Counted from the stretch's first letter, positions 36,768 through 46,541 are shown. The stretch is 64,000 nt of DNA from Spirochaetales bacterium (GCA_018399255.1 JAGYPA010000016.1:1-64000), one strand, 5' to 3'. The notes: generated from the sequence alone by a model not told the origin. Program-made: numbers and translations.

Positions 36768-37253
36768 ATGCGAAAGCTCTATTTGACTATTTTGGTTATG
36801 TTTGTTTTTTCTGCAGCCCTCTTTGCTGCTTCCGATACTGCATCCCTTGTAATTGTTGGAACTGTACCCCCGAAGGTATCTTTAAGCATTACCGAACTGA
36901 ACAATTCCCGGTCTCTCAGCTCTTCAACAGGAAATGTGGAATTGCTGGTGGTGGAAAACAGTAATTCCACTCTCCCCTACGCTGTTTCTATCAGCACAGC
37001 ACAGACGATTGACGGAAAAATAGAATTCTTTGATCCCCATCCCCATCCTGATCCTGATTCTGACTCTGATTCTGAAACAGCATCGGGTAGTGTTTCTGTT
37101 TTACATAACGGATATTTGCTTGATATACCTGCCGGTGCAGCCGCTGTCTGGAGCAGCGGAGCCTACGGGACTGCTTCAAATAGATTTGGCATGGCCAATA
37201 ACGCAGCAGAAACCGCCCCGGAATACATCGTTTTTACAGTTACTGCCCTCTGA
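36768..37253 (+). CDS. Small secreted pilin-like protein
   Basis: This 161-residue protein has a signal peptide (MRKLYLTILVMFVFSAALFA, cleavage near FAA-S). A short beta-rich domain includes SLVIVGTVPPKVSLSI, and a low-complexity acidic insert alternates D, P, H and S (about residues 89-105). ATG 36768 is preceded by GAGG; an ATG at 36756 lies within that site. By position it is the likely surviving pilin of the locus. It ends TAPEYIVFTVTAL, a weak variant of the pilin C-terminal strand. Function is inferred from context only. Confidence 0.55.
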   Translation: MRKLYLTILVMFVFSAALFAASDTASLVIVGTVPPKVSLSITELNNSRSLSSSTGNVELLVVENSNSTLPYAVSISTAQTIDGKIEFFDPHPHPDPDSDSDSETASGSVSVLHNGYLLDIPAGAAAVWSSGAYGTASNRFGMANNAAETAPEYIVFTVTAL

Positions 37254-37285
37254 TCTTGCTGAGAAAGAAATAACTGAAAGGTCAT

Positions 37286-37984
37286 TTACCCCAGCATCAG
37301 CTTGAGCATCGGGGGAAAGTTCATATGCAGTCGCATCAGCTTTTCCGCTTCCTCTCTTTGTCCGCTGATAATTGCCTGATACATATTTCTATGACTCTTT
37401 CGCACATCCATTCGTTCTTCAGGGGAAAGGTTGTCGTATACCATATGCACCTGCTGATCTATCAGCAGCATGACTGAATTGAGAAGTCTGTAGTTGAGTG
37501 CATTCCCGGAGCACCGGGCAATCTGCAGATGGAAGCGACTGTGCAGTTCCTCAAAGCTCTCATCATCAAAAGAAACGGATTCCAGTTCACGGTCAATCTT
37601 TTCCAGCACCTCAAGCTCTTGAGCAGAAGCACGGGATGCGGCATTGCCGGCATTTTCTATCTCAATGGCCCGCCGCAGCTCAAACAGGTCGTGACGGTCG
37701 GTCTTCTCAAAAGTAAGTATCATCTCAAGCGGTCCGTACCCGTTACTGTGGACCGGATCATTAATCACAATCCCTTTGCGAGGCCGTGTAGTCACTATGC
37801 CGAGAAATTCCAGCACCCGCAGGGCTTCCCGCAGCGTGGGTCTGCTGACCTGGAGCATGTCCACCAGCTCGCTCTCCTTGTAGAGCTTCTGGCCATACTG
37901 CAGTTTTCCGTCTTTTATCATGCCTACAATGGCAGTAATAATAGAGTAGTACATTTTCTGATTGGCTACCGGCTCCAACCTCAT
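37286..37984 (-). CDS. GntR-family regulator, FCD (FadR) subfamily
   Basis: This 232-residue transcription factor has a winged helix (about 10-75) with KESELVDMLQVSRPTLREAL, followed by LEFLGIVTTRPRKGIVI. A helical FCD ligand-binding domain follows, with metal ligands likely in FHLQIARCSGN and SHRNMYQAI. ATG 37984 has AGAGGGG 8 nt upstream. It is divergent from the hisC-ior-acd operon and probably controls it in response to an organic or amino acid. Confidence 0.9.
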   Translation of the reverse strand: MRLEPVANQKMYYSIITAIVGMIKDGKLQYGQKLYKESELVDMLQVSRPTLREALRVLEFLGIVTTRPRKGIVINDPVHSNGYGPLEMILTFEKTDRHDLFELRRAIEIENAGNAASRASAQELEVLEKIDRELESVSFDDESFEELHSRFHLQIARCSGNALNYRLLNSVMLLIDQQVHMVYDNLSPEERMDVRKSHRNMYQAIISGQREEAEKLMRLHMNFPPMLKLMLG

Positions 37985-38057
37985 ATTCATATCCCCTCTC
38001 CCCTCTCCCATCTCCTGGTGCATTCTCGAATCAATGGTGTATCATACCATATTTTTA

Positions 38058-38113
38058 TTGACTAATGGGTAATTTGGTTTCATACTATCATTGAAGTTAA
38101 TTTAGTTAACTAA
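38058..38113 (+). promoter_or_regulatory. Promoter and palindromic operator of the aromatic amino-acid operon
   Basis: TTGACT (38058-38063), a 19-bp spacer and TACTAT (38083-38088) form a suboptimal promoter. TTAGTTAACTAA (38102-38113), a perfect 12-bp palindrome, lies just after the predicted start. It fits the T-n-GT-n-AC-n-A pattern of FadR-type GntR sites, consistent with control by the divergent regulator. Confidence 0.55.
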
Positions 38114-38140
38114 TTGAACTTTAACCACTGGAGATTATGG

Positions 38141-39289
38141 ATGACCATATCAAGCCGAAAGACCCTGGAAAATACCCCTGCATACGTAGCCGGTATGCGG
38201 GAAGACTTAGTGAAGCAGAAATACGGCCTTACCGATATTATCAAGCTCTCCTCGAATGAAAACCCGCTGGGACCTCCCAAATCGGCTCTCGATGCAGCAA
38301 AGAGAGTCCTTTCGGGCATGGGACGCTATCCTGATCCCCTCAGCGGGGAACTTCGGGCTCTCATTGCAGAACACGATGAAATAGGCGAAGACCACATTCT
38401 GCTGTCTCACGGACTGGAAGAGATGATTCCCGCCCTCTGCCGCGCTTACCTGAATCCGGGCGATGAATCCCTGCAGCCGGCTATGACCTTTATCAAATAC
38501 GAGATCGGGGCCCGCATCATGGACGGCGAGGTCGTTAAAGTGCCTATGCAGGATCTGGAAATCGATCTGGAGGGAATTCTGGCAGCAGTTACCGATAAAA
38601 CCCGCATTATATGGCTCTGCAATCCGAACAATCCTACCGGTACCTATTTCAGTGAACACGCCCTGGTCAATTTCCTGGCCGCTGTGCCGGAACATATTCT
38701 GGTAGTTCATGATGAGGCCTATCGGGATTTCACGTCCGCAGAAGACTTTCCCATGGAAACCGTGCCGATGCTGAAAGATTATCCCAATCTTATTCTGCTC
38801 CGGACTTTTTCGAAAGCCTATGGGCTGGCCGGCTTCAGGTGCGGGTATATGATTTCTGACCCGGAAATTGTCCGCCAGGTGCTGAAAGTAAGAGAGATAT
38901 TCTCAGTTGACAACATTGCATCTGCAGCGGCAGCCGCAGCTCTCCAGGATTCAGCCTATCTTGAGCATGTGAAGGAAGTAGTCCTGCAGGGGAGAGATTA
39001 CCTTACCGCAAGCATAAAACGCCTTGCCGGAAAAGTTTCAGGTATCCAATTCAAGGAGAGCCAGGCAAATTTCATCTATGTAGAAACCAGATATGAAAGC
39101 GCCTTTCTGTTTGAAGAAATGCTTAAGCAGGGCGTTATCGTCAGGCCGATCGGTGCCTACGGTCTGCGCATTACTATCGGTCTGCATAATGAGAATATCC
39201 GCTTTATGGAGGCCTTTAAAAAGGCCCTTGCAGCTGGAGCAAACCGTCAATTTCAGAATCTACACAAGCAGCGAGGCGTAACCGCATGA
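38141..39289 (+). CDS. hisC: Histidinol-phosphate/aromatic aminotransferase (HisC-like)
   Basis: This PLP enzyme of 382 residues belongs to fold type I. LSSNENPLGPP near the N-terminus, the PLP-phosphate and Asp region VVHDEAYRDF, and the lysine motif TFSKAYGLAGFRCGY match HisC and the closely related aromatic aminotransferases. ATG 38141 has CTGGAG 7 nt upstream. It heads an operon with iorA and iorB and overlaps iorA by 4 nt, so its likely task here is converting aromatic amino acids to arylpyruvates, not histidine synthesis. Confidence 0.88.
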   Translation: MTISSRKTLENTPAYVAGMREDLVKQKYGLTDIIKLSSNENPLGPPKSALDAAKRVLSGMGRYPDPLSGELRALIAEHDEIGEDHILLSHGLEEMIPALCRAYLNPGDESLQPAMTFIKYEIGARIMDGEVVKVPMQDLEIDLEGILAAVTDKTRIIWLCNPNNPTGTYFSEHALVNFLAAVPEHILVVHDEAYRDFTSAEDFPMETVPMLKDYPNLILLRTFSKAYGLAGFRCGYMISDPEIVRQVLKVREIFSVDNIASAAAAAALQDSAYLEHVKEVVLQGRDYLTASIKRLAGKVSGIQFKESQANFIYVETRYESAFLFEEMLKQGVIVRPIGAYGLRITIGLHNENIRFMEAFKKALAAGANRQFQNLHKQRGVTA

Positions 39290-41154
39290 ACGATAATCAA
39301 CCGATCCTGATGACCGGGAATGAAGCAATCGCCCGTGGAGTCTATGAAGCCGGCTGTCACGTATCCTCAGCTTATCCTGGAACCCCCAGCACGGAAATTC
39401 AGGAAAATATAGGCACCTATCCCGAAATTTATGCAGAGTGGGCCCCAAATGAAAAAGTAGCCCTCGAGGTCGCCGCCGGAGCCGCCATGGGAGGAGCCCG
39501 GGCTTTTGCCTCCATGAAGCATGTCGGACTCAACGTGGCTGCAGACCCGCTGTTCACCGTTGCCTATACCGGTGTAACCGGAGCTCTGGTTATCAACACC
39601 AGTGATGAACCGGGAATGCACAGCTCGCAGAATGAGCAGGACAACCGCCGGTATGCAGAGCATGCAAAAATTCCGCTGCTCGTCCCTTCCGACAGCCAGG
39701 AATGTCTCGACTACACCAAAGCCGCCTTTATCATCAGCGAGGAGTTCGATACCCCGGTACTGCTGCGCACCACAACCCGTGTCTGCCACAGCAAGAGTCT
39801 GGTGCATACCGGCAGCCGGGCCCAAATACCCATTGCCCCGTATGTCAAAAATATCAGAAAGAACCTGATGATTCCCTCTCATGCCCGTCTGAAGCACCCT
39901 GAGGTTGAGGAACGACTGAGAAAGCTCTCTGTTTATGCGGAATCCACCCCGCTGAATCGGATTATCCCATCACGGAATCCGGAAGAAGCTTCTATCGGCA
40001 TCATAACCGGCGGAATATCGTATCAATATGCAAGGGAAGTGTTCGGTGATTCCGTACGCTATCTGGTTCTCGGCTTCATGTTCCCCTTTCCCGAGAATCT
40101 CATTCAGAAATTTGCTGATTCCGTCGATCAGCTCTTTATTATTGAAGAAAACGAACCCTTTATAGAGAACGCCTGCAAAAGACTCGGAATCGCCTGTCTT
40201 GGAAAAGAGGTTCTGCCGCTTTGCGATGAACTCTCTCCTGACCGCATCCGGGCGGCATTTTTGCCGGAATTCAAGGATTCCGAAGCTGATGAAGCAAAAA
40301 TACCCTCAGCTTCCTCTAACCGGATTATTGACAAGAATATCCCCCAGCGCCCGCCGGCTCTCTGCCCCGGCTGTCCGCATCGCGGTGTATTTACCGCCCT
40401 GGCACGGTACCGCAAGCATGTTATATCTACCGATATCGGCTGCTACACTCTGGGCGCACTTCCGCCTCTCGATGCCGGCGACTTTCTTTTCTGCATGGGG
40501 TCCAGTATTTCCAGCGGGATGGGCTTTGCCAAAGCTTTTCAGGCTGCTGCTGCCTCTGAAAAATCAGCCGAATCGCCTCAACGTAAGGTCATAGCCGTAA
40601 TCGGTGACTCTACCTTTTTTCATTCAGGCATTACCGGCCTTATCAATGTCCTGTACAGCAGAACCCCCATGGTAATTCTGATCCTGGACAACCGGATAAC
40701 GGCCATGACCGGTCATCAGCATAATCCTGGTACGGGAAAAACCCTGCAGGGTGCCGATGCCCCCGAAATCGACCTCTACAATCTGGTATCAGCCCTGGGG
40801 TTTGCGCAGGAACAGCTTTTTCAGGTAAATCCCCATGATCTTGAGGCTGTGCGAAACAGTCTCAAAGAAGCAATGGATTACAGCGGCCCGGCCGTAATTA
40901 TTACCAAAGCTCCCTGCGCCCTCCTGCCGGAAGTTAAAAACAGCGTAAAGGAGACCTTTTATCAGGTTGACCGCGATATCTGCATTACCTGTAAAGCCTG
41001 TATACGGACCGGCTGTCCGGCGATACGTATAACGGGCGGGAAATCGCTGATAGATCCCGATATGTGCGCTGCCTGCGGTGTCTGCATGCAGGTCTGCAAG
41101 CCAGGTGCCATAACGGGGCCATTTACGCGCGCCAAGGAGAAAGCTCATGTCTGA
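39286..41154 (+). CDS. iorA: Indolepyruvate:ferredoxin oxidoreductase, alpha subunit
   Basis: IorA/IorB oxidise arylpyruvates (indole-, phenyl-, hydroxyphenylpyruvate) with CoA and ferredoxin to aryl-acetyl-CoA and CO2. The 622-residue alpha subunit has the pyrimidine domain start GNEAIARGVYEAGCHVSSAY PGTP, the TPP-binding region with IGDSTFFHSG and ILDNRITAMTG, a cysteine motif CPGCPHRG, and two 4Fe-4S clusters at the C-terminus (CITCKACIRTGC and CAACGVCMQVCKPG). Size and order match the family. It overlaps iorB by 8 nt. Confidence 0.95.
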   Translation: MNDNQPILMTGNEAIARGVYEAGCHVSSAYPGTPSTEIQENIGTYPEIYAEWAPNEKVALEVAAGAAMGGARAFASMKHVGLNVAADPLFTVAYTGVTGALVINTSDEPGMHSSQNEQDNRRYAEHAKIPLLVPSDSQECLDYTKAAFIISEEFDTPVLLRTTTRVCHSKSLVHTGSRAQIPIAPYVKNIRKNLMIPSHARLKHPEVEERLRKLSVYAESTPLNRIIPSRNPEEASIGIITGGISYQYAREVFGDSVRYLVLGFMFPFPENLIQKFADSVDQLFIIEENEPFIENACKRLGIACLGKEVLPLCDELSPDRIRAAFLPEFKDSEADEAKIPSASSNRIIDKNIPQRPPALCPGCPHRGVFTALARYRKHVISTDIGCYTLGALPPLDAGDFLFCMGSSISSGMGFAKAFQAAAASEKSAESPQRKVIAVIGDSTFFHSGITGLINVLYSRTPMVILILDNRITAMTGHQHNPGTGKTLQGADAPEIDLYNLVSALGFAQEQLFQVNPHDLEAVRNSLKEAMDYSGPAVIITKAPCALLPEVKNSVKETFYQVDRDICITCKACIRTGCPAIRITGGKSLIDPDMCAACGVCMQVCKPGAITGPFTRAKEKAHV

Positions 41155-41779
41155 TACCGCCGTCATAACCACGAGAATAATGCTTGCCGGAGTCGGCGGA
41201 CAGGGAACCATTCTGGCAGCAAAAATTATCTCCGAGGCTGCCGCCGCTGCCGGACTCGATGTAAAAATGTCTGAGATTCACGGAATGTCACAGCGCGGAG
41301 GAAGCGTCGTATCGCATGTGGCTTTCGGCAGTCAGGTTTTTTCCCCTCTGCCTGATCTCAAAACAGTAGACTGCCTGGTCGCTTTCGAGAAGCTCGAGGC
41401 CATACGTCAGTACGGCTATCTGAAGCAGGAAGGACTGCTGATTGTAAATGACCTGGAAATAGCACCCATGCCGGTATTATCAGGCTTTGCAGATTATCCC
41501 CAGGATGGACTGAAACAGCTGAAAGAAACCGCGGGCAGGATCTTGGTCCTGGATGCTGCCGGAGAAGCCCGGAATATCGGTATGCTGCAGGTCCAGAATC
41601 TGATTTTGATCGGCGCTTTATCCACTTTTCCCGGGTTGGAAACCTTCCCCTGGGAAGAAACCATAAAAAAGACTGTCAGGACGCAGTTTGCAGAAATCAA
41701 CCTGAAAGCCTTTCAGATCGGGAAAGATCTGGCTGCTGAGACCGGTCACGAGGTAAACAGGAACCAGCATGGATTTTGA
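41147..41779 (+). CDS. iorB: Indolepyruvate:ferredoxin oxidoreductase, beta subunit
   Basis: The gamma/beta-type subunit of 210 residues carries the family pattern GVGGQGTILAAKIISEAA and MSEIHGMSQRGGSVVSHV. It forms the heterodimer with IorA. Its end overlaps the acyl-CoA synthetase start by 11 nt, so all four operon genes are translationally linked. Confidence 0.94.
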   Translation: MSDTAVITTRIMLAGVGGQGTILAAKIISEAAAAAGLDVKMSEIHGMSQRGGSVVSHVAFGSQVFSPLPDLKTVDCLVAFEKLEAIRQYGYLKQEGLLIVNDLEIAPMPVLSGFADYPQDGLKQLKETAGRILVLDAAGEARNIGMLQVQNLILIGALSTFPGLETFPWEETIKKTVRTQFAEINLKAFQIGKDLAAETGHEVNRNQHGF

Positions 41780-43952
41780 ACCCGTTTTCTCACCAAAGTC
41801 AATTGTTGTTGTCGGGGCATCCCGGGATCCGTCAAAAATCGGCGGTAAAACCCTCAAAAACATCGTGGATAATAATTTTTCGGGAGCTTTGTATGGGATT
41901 AATCCCAAAGAGACTGATATTAACGGAATCCCCTGCCCGCCAATGGAGGACCTCCCTGACTGCGATCTGGCAATTCTCTGCGTACCGGCCGCGTTCTGTG
42001 AACACTATGTAACCGAACTGGCCAGTCGTCACGGAGTGAGGGGGTTCATTATCACCTCGGCAGGATTCGGGGAAATGGGCCCCGGTTCCGAGGGAGAAGC
42101 CCTGCAGAAACGTATTCTTGCGACTGTTAACGAACACGATGGAATTCTTATAGGACCAAACTGCACCGGCATCCTGACGCGGGACTATGCGGGCATATTT
42201 GCCGGACCTGTTCCGCTTCTCGATGCAGTTCACGGCTGCGATTTTGTCAGCGGCAGCGGGGCGACAGCTGCCTTCGTTGTAGAACAGGGCATTACGCAGG
42301 GACTTCCCTTCTCACAAATAATTACCGTGGGCAACAGTGCCCAGATAGGGGTTGAGGAAATTCTTGCCTATTGGGATGAGAAATTCGATCCGGAAACTGA
42401 TGGGCGGGTAAAACTTCTCTATCTGGAAACCATCAGAAATCCAGAAAAATTTCTCGAGCACGCCGCATCACTTACGCATAAAGGCTGCCGCATTGCTGCA
42501 GTAAAGGCAGGCACCACCTCAGAGGGGCGAAGGGCGGCTTCTTCTCATACCGGAGCTCTTGCCACCCCGACAGCGGCAGATGAGGCTCTGTTCAGGAAGG
42601 CAGGCATTCTCTACTGTCGCACCCGTGAGGAACTTGTCCAGGCCGCAGTGCTGCTCAATCTGGGTCTTCCCCCAGGTAATCGAATAGGTATCGTAACCCA
42701 TGCCGGAGGTCCGGGAGTGCTGTTAGCCGATTCTTTGAGCCGGGGAGGATTCAAGGTTCCGGAACTGAGCGGAAACTCTTTTGCTATACTTCTTGATCAG
42801 CTGTATCCGGGCGCTTCTGTGAAAAACCCCATTGATTTTCTGGCAACAGGCACCGCAGAACAGTTGGAGCAGATTCTCGATACGCTTGAGCGTTCCTGCA
42901 AGGTTGATGCGGCAGCCGTGATTTTCGGCAGCCCCGGGCTTGCTCCTGTTGATGCCGTCTATACAGCTCTTGGCCGCATAATGCTGAAATCGAACCTGCT
43001 TATTTACCCAATCTTTCCATCAATGATCACGGCTGCCCGCGAAATGGCTGAGTTTGCTGAAAGCTTCAGACGTCCTTTTTTTCTCGATGAGGGGGCTCTC
43101 GGCAGCGCACTTCAAACTGCAGCTCCCCTTTTACGGCAATCGGCAGCTTTTTCATCGTCTATCCATGTCGATGGCACTCCCAGCATGGCAGGAGAAACCC
43201 GGAATACGAGTGAAACCCAGGAAAAGTGGGAAACCCGGGAAATGCGCATGGAAAGAATACGACAGACTGCTGTCAGGCTTCTTCAGGAAAAAACTGATGG
43301 ATATCTTTCGCCAGCTTCCTGCACTGCGCTCTTGCAGGCAGCTGGAATTCCGGTGATTGCGGAGCTTCTGAGTTCTGACCTGTCTGAGGTCCTCAGCTTC
43401 TTTGATGAATCAGAAGGTTCTATTGCCCTTAAGGTGGTCGGACCTCTCCATAAATCTGATGCAGGGGGAGTATATCTCAACCTGAAAACCCGGGAGGCCG
43501 TTCAGGAAGCCTTTAATAAGCTTATTTGCCTGCCGGAAGCAGCCGGCGTGCAGGCTCAGCCGATGGTTCAGAAAGATGATGATGGGCAGGAGCTGTTTGT
43601 CGGAGCTGTCCGGGAACCCGGATATGGGCATCTGGTTTTTTGCGGGATGGGGGGGGTCTTCATTGAAGTCTTCAAAGACACGGTTTCCGAGCTTTCGCCA
43701 ATCAGTTTTGCAGATGCGGAATCGATGATCGGGAGATTGAAAAGTTTTCCCCTGTTCACCGGGGTGCGCGGTAGACAGCCGCTCCCCCGTGACGCTTTCG
43801 CCGACTGCATTACTGGCGTATCGGATCTGGTAACCGCTGTTCCCTCAATTGCTGAGATTGATATCAATCCGCTTATAGCCGCAAAAAGTACGGTATCAGG
43901 AGAGTTCAGGCTTACAGCTGTTGATGTCCGGATACGGGTTGACGAAGAATAA
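41769..43952 (+). CDS. ADP-forming acetate/acyl-CoA synthetase, fused alpha-beta
   Basis: This enzyme turns acyl-CoA, ADP and phosphate into acid, CoA and ATP. In the 727-residue fusion the alpha part has a CoA-binding Rossmann domain (SPKSIVVVGASRDPSKIGG at the start) and the phospho-histidine loop SSHTGALATP (about 257-266). The beta part is an ATP-grasp domain from about 510, with ALKVVGPLHKSDAGGV. A charged linker rich in E, T and R (about 475-500) joins them. Following IorAB it should harvest ATP from aryl-acetyl-CoA. Confidence 0.93.
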   Translation: MDFEPVFSPKSIVVVGASRDPSKIGGKTLKNIVDNNFSGALYGINPKETDINGIPCPPMEDLPDCDLAILCVPAAFCEHYVTELASRHGVRGFIITSAGFGEMGPGSEGEALQKRILATVNEHDGILIGPNCTGILTRDYAGIFAGPVPLLDAVHGCDFVSGSGATAAFVVEQGITQGLPFSQIITVGNSAQIGVEEILAYWDEKFDPETDGRVKLLYLETIRNPEKFLEHAASLTHKGCRIAAVKAGTTSEGRRAASSHTGALATPTAADEALFRKAGILYCRTREELVQAAVLLNLGLPPGNRIGIVTHAGGPGVLLADSLSRGGFKVPELSGNSFAILLDQLYPGASVKNPIDFLATGTAEQLEQILDTLERSCKVDAAAVIFGSPGLAPVDAVYTALGRIMLKSNLLIYPIFPSMITAAREMAEFAESFRRPFFLDEGALGSALQTAAPLLRQSAAFSSSIHVDGTPSMAGETRNTSETQEKWETREMRMERIRQTAVRLLQEKTDGYLSPASCTALLQAAGIPVIAELLSSDLSEVLSFFDESEGSIALKVVGPLHKSDAGGVYLNLKTREAVQEAFNKLICLPEAAGVQAQPMVQKDDDGQELFVGAVREPGYGHLVFCGMGGVFIEVFKDTVSELSPISFADAESMIGRLKSFPLFTGVRGRQPLPRDAFADCITGVSDLVTAVPSIAEIDINPLIAAKSTVSGEFRLTAVDVRIRVDEE

Positions 43953-43984
43953 TCTTTCTCAGGACAGGCTTTGCAAGGCTGCAG

Positions 43985-44395
43985 CTATGCATCTCGACAA
44001 TCAGGACACAGTCCCCGAAGATACAGGTGTTCCTCATTTACCACATAGCCTTCAGGAACCATTGAAGCAAGATCATTCCAATCATTTTTCAGGTATATGT
44101 CTTCAATCTTTCCACATTTAATGCATTTAAAATGAATATGGGGAACGGTATCAGCATCGTAGCGGATTTCATGATCTTCAATGGTAACCGGTTTTACTAT
44201 CCCTGCTGAAACAAACAGTCTCAGGGTGTTGTATATGGTAGTCTTTGAAAGGGAGGGGATTTCCTGGATAAGACTGCTGTAAATCATATCAATAGTGGGA
44301 TGATTTCGTTTTGACTGAACGTATTCAAAAATTCGCATTCTCTGATAGGAGGGACGAATATCATGATTTTTCAGGAAATCAGAAATACTTTTCAT
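43985..44395 (-). CDS. Fur-family metalloregulator (Fur/PerR type)
   Basis: This 136-residue dimeric repressor has a winged helix with SLSKTTIYNTLRLFVSAGIV, then the metal-sensing and structural-zinc elements HIHFKCIKCGKIEDI and LRGLCPDC (two CxxC pairs). The HxHF motif favours Fur or PerR; which metal or peroxide it senses cannot be settled by eye. AGGGT lies before the ATG. Its promoter carries an inverted repeat, suggesting autoregulation. It converges on the acyl-CoA synthetase gene. Confidence 0.9.
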   Translation of the reverse strand: MKSISDFLKNHDIRPSYQRMRIFEYVQSKRNHPTIDMIYSSLIQEIPSLSKTTIYNTLRLFVSAGIVKPVTIEDHEIRYDADTVPHIHFKCIKCGKIEDIYLKNDWNDLASMVPEGYVVNEEHLYLRGLCPDCRDA

Positions 44396-44425
44396 TATTT
44401 TACCCTGTATAAGTAATTAAAAGGC

Positions 44426-44475
44426 AATTGTGTAATCCTTACAATTTTTATAACATTACATAGGCTTTTTGTCAA
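44426..44475 (-). promoter_or_regulatory. Promoter and Fur/PerR-like box of the fur gene
   Basis: On the minus strand TTGACA (44475-44470), 17 bp, TATAAA (44452-44447). Directly downstream AATTGT (44426-44431) and ACAATT (44441-44446) form an inverted repeat in a 21-bp AT-rich box placed at the transcription start, suited to autorepression. Confidence 0.65.
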
Positions 44476-44601
44476 TAGATGATGCCTGAGTATCTGTATG
44501 AAGGTAAACAAGACAAACGGCTCTCTATTTCATAAAGTTTCATTTATCGTTATACTACATGAAAGCCCGTTGGAAAAGGGTTGAAGATATTGGGTGAGTG
44601 C

Positions 44602-45090
44602 ATGCAAAGAAGGATTTTCTCAGTTATAATCAAGAGCTCTATCCTGATCATGCTCCTGGCAGTTTCGGGTTGCTCAACTACACAGCCTCAGGTATTTGCT
44701 GCCCGGAATATTATTACCGGTTCGATAACAGCCCGGAATCTAGTCATGTATCCCGAACAGACTGAGGTGGAGATCATACTTAGAGATGATCTGTTTTCTG
44801 AAAATCCCGAGACCGACGAACCCGGTAATATTGGTAATCCGACAACGGATGCCAATGGAAAAATCCCGAAAGAGATAATTTCCAAGCAGATTATCAAGAA
44901 TCCCCAGGTTAATCCTATCAAGTTTTCTCTTCGCTACGACCCGGATGACATTATTACATTTCGCACCTACGCTGTATCTGTAAATGTGTATGATAAATCC
45001 GGGAATCTGATATACCGCTCCAGCAGAAGTTACCCGGTGATAACCGGCGGTAATCCCAGCAGTATAGATATCAGCCTCATTACACTGTAA
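44602..45090 (+). CDS. Putative lipoprotein of unknown function
   Basis: This 162-residue protein has a lipoprotein signal: a basic start, a hydrophobic stretch (SSILIMLLAVSGC) and a lipobox-like LAVSGC, giving an acylated Cys. The mature part has two beta-rich halves, one with YPEQTEVEIILRDDLFSE, the other with FRTYAVSVNVYDKSGNLIYR, like a YbaY/type III pilotin-type or bacterial Ig-like fold. I do not recognise the family. No strong ribosome site is visible; TTG 44581 is an alternative start. Confidence 0.6.
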   Translation: MQRRIFSVIIKSSILIMLLAVSGCSTTQPQVFAARNIITGSITARNLVMYPEQTEVEIILRDDLFSENPETDEPGNIGNPTTDANGKIPKEIISKQIIKNPQVNPIKFSLRYDPDDIITFRTYAVSVNVYDKSGNLIYRSSRSYPVITGGNPSSIDISLITL

Positions 45091-45145
45091 CAATTCGCTC
45101 ATACTGCACAATGTGTGAATAATTATGTGGACATCTATGTCTTTT

Positions 45146-45159
45146 TGTATATTTATACA
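45146..45159. promoter_or_regulatory. ARG-box-like palindrome upstream of argG
   Basis: TGTATATTTATACA matches the ArgR/AhrC half-operator pattern TG-N-AT-WWWW-AT-N-CA in full, 100 nt before argG. The same pattern occurs before gltA and before the amino-acid ABC operon. Confidence 0.65.
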
Positions 45160-45260
45160 ATAATTTATTGATTAATTTTGATAAATATGCAATAAAGCTT
45201 TCATACTATACCGGTTCTGTTCTGGCGGACAGCTCTGCGGTCTGATAAAGAGGTGCAGCT

Positions 45261-46541
45261 ATGAAAAAAGAAAAAATTGTTCTTGCCTACAGCGGAGGGC
45301 TCGATACTTCGGTTATTCTCAAATGGCTTGACAATAAAGGATTTGATGTCATTGCCTATGTCGCTGATGTCGGTCAGAATGAGGATTTTTCTGAAATTGA
45401 AAAAAAAGCATATGCCACCGGGGCTTCCAAAGTATATGTGGAAGACCTGAAGGAAGAGCTTGTAACTGATTATATTTTTCCCGCTATGCAGGCTAATGCT
45501 ATTTATGAGGGCCAGTATTTACTGGGAACATCGATCGCACGACCCCTTATTGCCAAACGGCATATTGAAATCGCCATGAAAGAAGGTACCCGCTATGTCT
45601 CTCACGGCGCTACCGGTAAAGGCAATGACCAGGTACGTTTCGAGTTTGCTTTTTACGCACTTCTCCCTGATGTTCAGATTATTGCTCCCTGGAAGAATGA
45701 GGAGTTCCTCAGCCAGTTCAAGGGACGATCTGATCTTATTGCCTATGCCGAGAAGTACGGCATACCTATCAAGGCTTCGACAAAAAAACCGTACAGTGAA
45801 GATGAAAACATTCTCCATATCAGCCACGAGGCAGGAATTCTGGAAGACCCGGCCTTACGCTGCCCTCCGGAAGTTTTTTCTCACACCCGTTCACCCCAGG
45901 ATGCCCCGGACAAGGAGAGTCGCATTGCGATTGAGTTTACCGACGGAATACCGGTAAAGGTACAGAATCCTGAAACTGGAGAAACCTTTACGGATCCGCT
46001 TGACATGCTTACCTACCTGAACAAAATTGGGGCGGAGAATGCCATAGGACGAGTAGATATGGTTGAAAACCGCTATGTCGGGGTTAAATCGCGCGGTATA
46101 TACGAAACGCCGGGCGGCACTATTCTCTGGGCTGCCCATCGCGATCTCGAAGGAATTGCTATGGATAAAGAAGTAATGCACCTGCGAGATATGCTGACGC
46201 CAAAATTTTCCGAACTCATCTACAACGGCCTCTGGTTCTCACCCGAAATGGACTTCCTTATGAGCGCCTTCAATAAAAGCCAGGAAGATATCACGGGAAC
46301 CGTAACGTTGGTCCTTTATAAGGGCAATATCATACCTTCCGGACGCACATCCCCTACCTCTCTGTATGACCAGGACCTTTCGAGCATGGAGGTTGAGGGC
46401 GGTTATAATGCCATCGACTGCAAGGGTTTTATCAATATCAATGGAATCAGGCTGAAAGCCCACAATCTGGTTCTGCGGAGAAAATCACCGTATACCTGGC
46501 GCTATCACCACGAGCAGCAGCAGGAGGCTGATGAAAACTAG
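45261..46541 (+). CDS. argG: Argininosuccinate synthase
   Basis: ArgG joins citrulline and aspartate using ATP in arginine biosynthesis. The 426-residue protein starts with the P-loop [15 protein letters not shown] and contains [17 protein letters not shown], the citrulline/aspartate-binding segments and the family-typical [22 protein letters not shown] lies 6 nt before the ATG. It stands as a single-gene unit with its own terminator and an ARG-box-like site upstream. No argH is adjacent. Confidence 0.97.
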   Translation: MKKEKIVLAYSGGLDTSVILKWLDNKGFDVIAYVADVGQNEDFSEIEKKAYATGASKVYVEDLKEELVTDYIFPAMQANAIYEGQYLLGTSIARPLIAKRHIEIAMKEGTRYVSHGATGKGNDQVRFEFAFYALLPDVQIIAPWKNEEFLSQFKGRSDLIAYAEKYGIPIKASTKKPYSEDENILHISHEAGILEDPALRCPPEVFSHTRSPQDAPDKESRIAIEFTDGIPVKVQNPETGETFTDPLDMLTYLNKIGAENAIGRVDMVENRYVGVKSRGIYETPGGTILWAAHRDLEGIAMDKEVMHLRDMLTPKFSELIYNGLWFSPEMDFLMSAFNKSQEDITGTVTLVLYKGNIIPSGRTSPTSLYDQDLSSMEVEGGYNAIDCKGFININGIRLKAHNLVLRRKSPYTWRYHHEQQQEADEN

